Below, in pieces: positions 6,382-6,654 of a DNA stretch of 6,654 bases. Every line of letters starts with the position of its first letter. Positions within the stretch are counted from its first letter, which is position 1. Below the pieces are notes generated by a model. It made no database searches and was not told the origin of the DNA. It worked only from the letters and a program-made list of their open reading frames with translations. The stretch is taken from assembly GCA_049609065.1 (NCBI GenBank), contig JBMYYE010000119.1, forward strand, positions 1 to 6,654. The letters are read 5' to 3'. A program made the translations under genes and the position numbers. The DNA is from JBMYYE01 sp049609065 (GTDB lineage Bacteria > Pseudomonadota > Alphaproteobacteria > Rhodobacterales > Rhodobacteraceae).

Positions 6382-6421
6382 GAAACAGTTATGTGACATG
6401 ACTGTAACAGCTTTGTGACAA
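6382..6421 (-). promoter_or_regulatory. double Pho box (PhoB-binding site) of pstS
   Basis: Four 7-mers lie on the minus strand in an exact 11-bp register: TTGTCAC (6415-6421), CTGTTAC (6404-6410), ATGTCAC (6393-6399) and CTGTTTC (6382-6388). They are separated by 4-nt linkers AAAG, AGTC and ATAA. The E. coli consensus half-site is CTGTCAT with the same period, and one PhoB dimer binds two half-sites, so this array should hold two dimers in tandem. It ends 72 nt before the pstS ATG. With phoB in the same cluster, it closes a positive feedback loop. Confidence 0.9.
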
Positions 6422-6453
6422 TTGGTTTGACCTTGTATAAAACGATAAAAATC

Positions 6454-6654
6454 TTATGTTTTATTGGGATTTTCAACAGGTAATAATATTTGAAAACACG
6501 CACCCTGCCCCAATTCGGACTGCACTTTAAGACGCCCACGATGGCGATTTACAATATGTTTTACAATCGCCAGCCCAAGCCCTGTGCCGCCCACCTCACG
6601 TGAGCGGTGACCATCCACACGGTAAAACCGTTCCATTAACCGCGTAAGATGGCG
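6454..6654 (-). CDS. phoR: phosphate regulon sensor histidine kinase PhoR, C-terminal 66 residues
   Basis: The frame is open from the right edge to the TAA at 6454-6456; the start and most of the protein lie outside the window. The visible part is the end of the HATPase_c ATP-binding domain. It contains the F-box ERFYRVD (visible residues 8-14), then SRE and the G2 glycine box GGTGLGLAIVKH (22-33), then the closing strands through FQILLPV. ERFYRVD followed by SREVGGTGLGL is typical of PhoR. PhoR autophosphorylates on a histidine and passes the phosphate to PhoB D56. It sits just upstream of pstS on the same strand with no clear terminator between them, so some transcripts may run from phoR into pstS. 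The ATG at 6636 is an internal methionine, not the start. Confidence 0.9.
   Translation of the reverse strand, partial: RHLTRLMERFYRVDGHRSREVGGTGLGLAIVKHIVNRHRGRLKVQSELGQGACFQILLPVENPNKT

Noticed and set aside
6437..6464. ATAAAAC/GTTTTAT inverted repeat across the phoR stop, considered as a phoR terminator
   Set aside because: The 7-bp stem is almost entirely A-T with a 14-nt loop and no T run follows on the minus strand, so termination is unlikely.
6430..6475. TTGAAA and TTTATAC motifs near the phoR 3' end, considered as a constitutive pstS promoter
   Set aside because: The distance between them is far too long for a sigma-70 promoter, and no better pair with 16-18 nt spacing was seen.

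Overview
The window carries a nearly complete phosphate-scavenging (Pho) locus of an alphaproteobacterium, most likely of the order Rhodobacterales. The lineage call is an inference. It rests on the order phoR-pstS-pstC-pstA-pstB-phoU-phoB, the alphaproteobacterial large forms of PstA and PstC with extra N-terminal domains, the PstS sequence type, and moderate GC for that group. Every gene is on the minus strand, so the locus reads from high to low coordinates.

Layout in transcription order. The 3' end of phoR (sensor kinase) enters from the right edge and stops at 6454. A 144-nt gap follows. It holds four 7-mers in an 11-bp register (a double Pho box), a -10 element at the expected distance, a leader of about 50 nt with a hairpin, and a good ribosome-binding site. 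Then come pstS (6309-5266), a hairpin plus T-tract terminator at 5223-5247, pstC (5176-3704), pstA (3707-2382, ATGA overlap with pstC), pstB (2371-1574), phoU (1562-852) and phoB (835-146). From pstC onward the genes are 16 nt apart or less, and the phoU ribosome-binding site and the likely pstB one lie across or next to the stop of the preceding gene. Below phoB there is a hairpin (108-130), a weak tRNA promoter (65-93) and the 5' part of a tRNA-Val(UAC) gene cut by the left edge.

How it works together. PstS binds phosphate in the periplasm, PstC and PstA form the membrane channel and PstB hydrolyses ATP. The loaded transporter together with PhoU keeps PhoR from phosphorylating PhoB. When phosphate falls, PhoR phosphorylates PhoB, which would bind the double Pho box ahead of pstS and raise transcription of the locus, including phoU and phoB. 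The terminator after pstS would let much more PstS be made than membrane and ATPase subunits.

I found no sign of an undescribed system. The points most worth a second look are regulatory: the double Pho box, the internal terminator, an upstream reading frame with a strong ribosome-binding site overlapping the pstS start, and alternative hairpins around the pstS promoter and leader.
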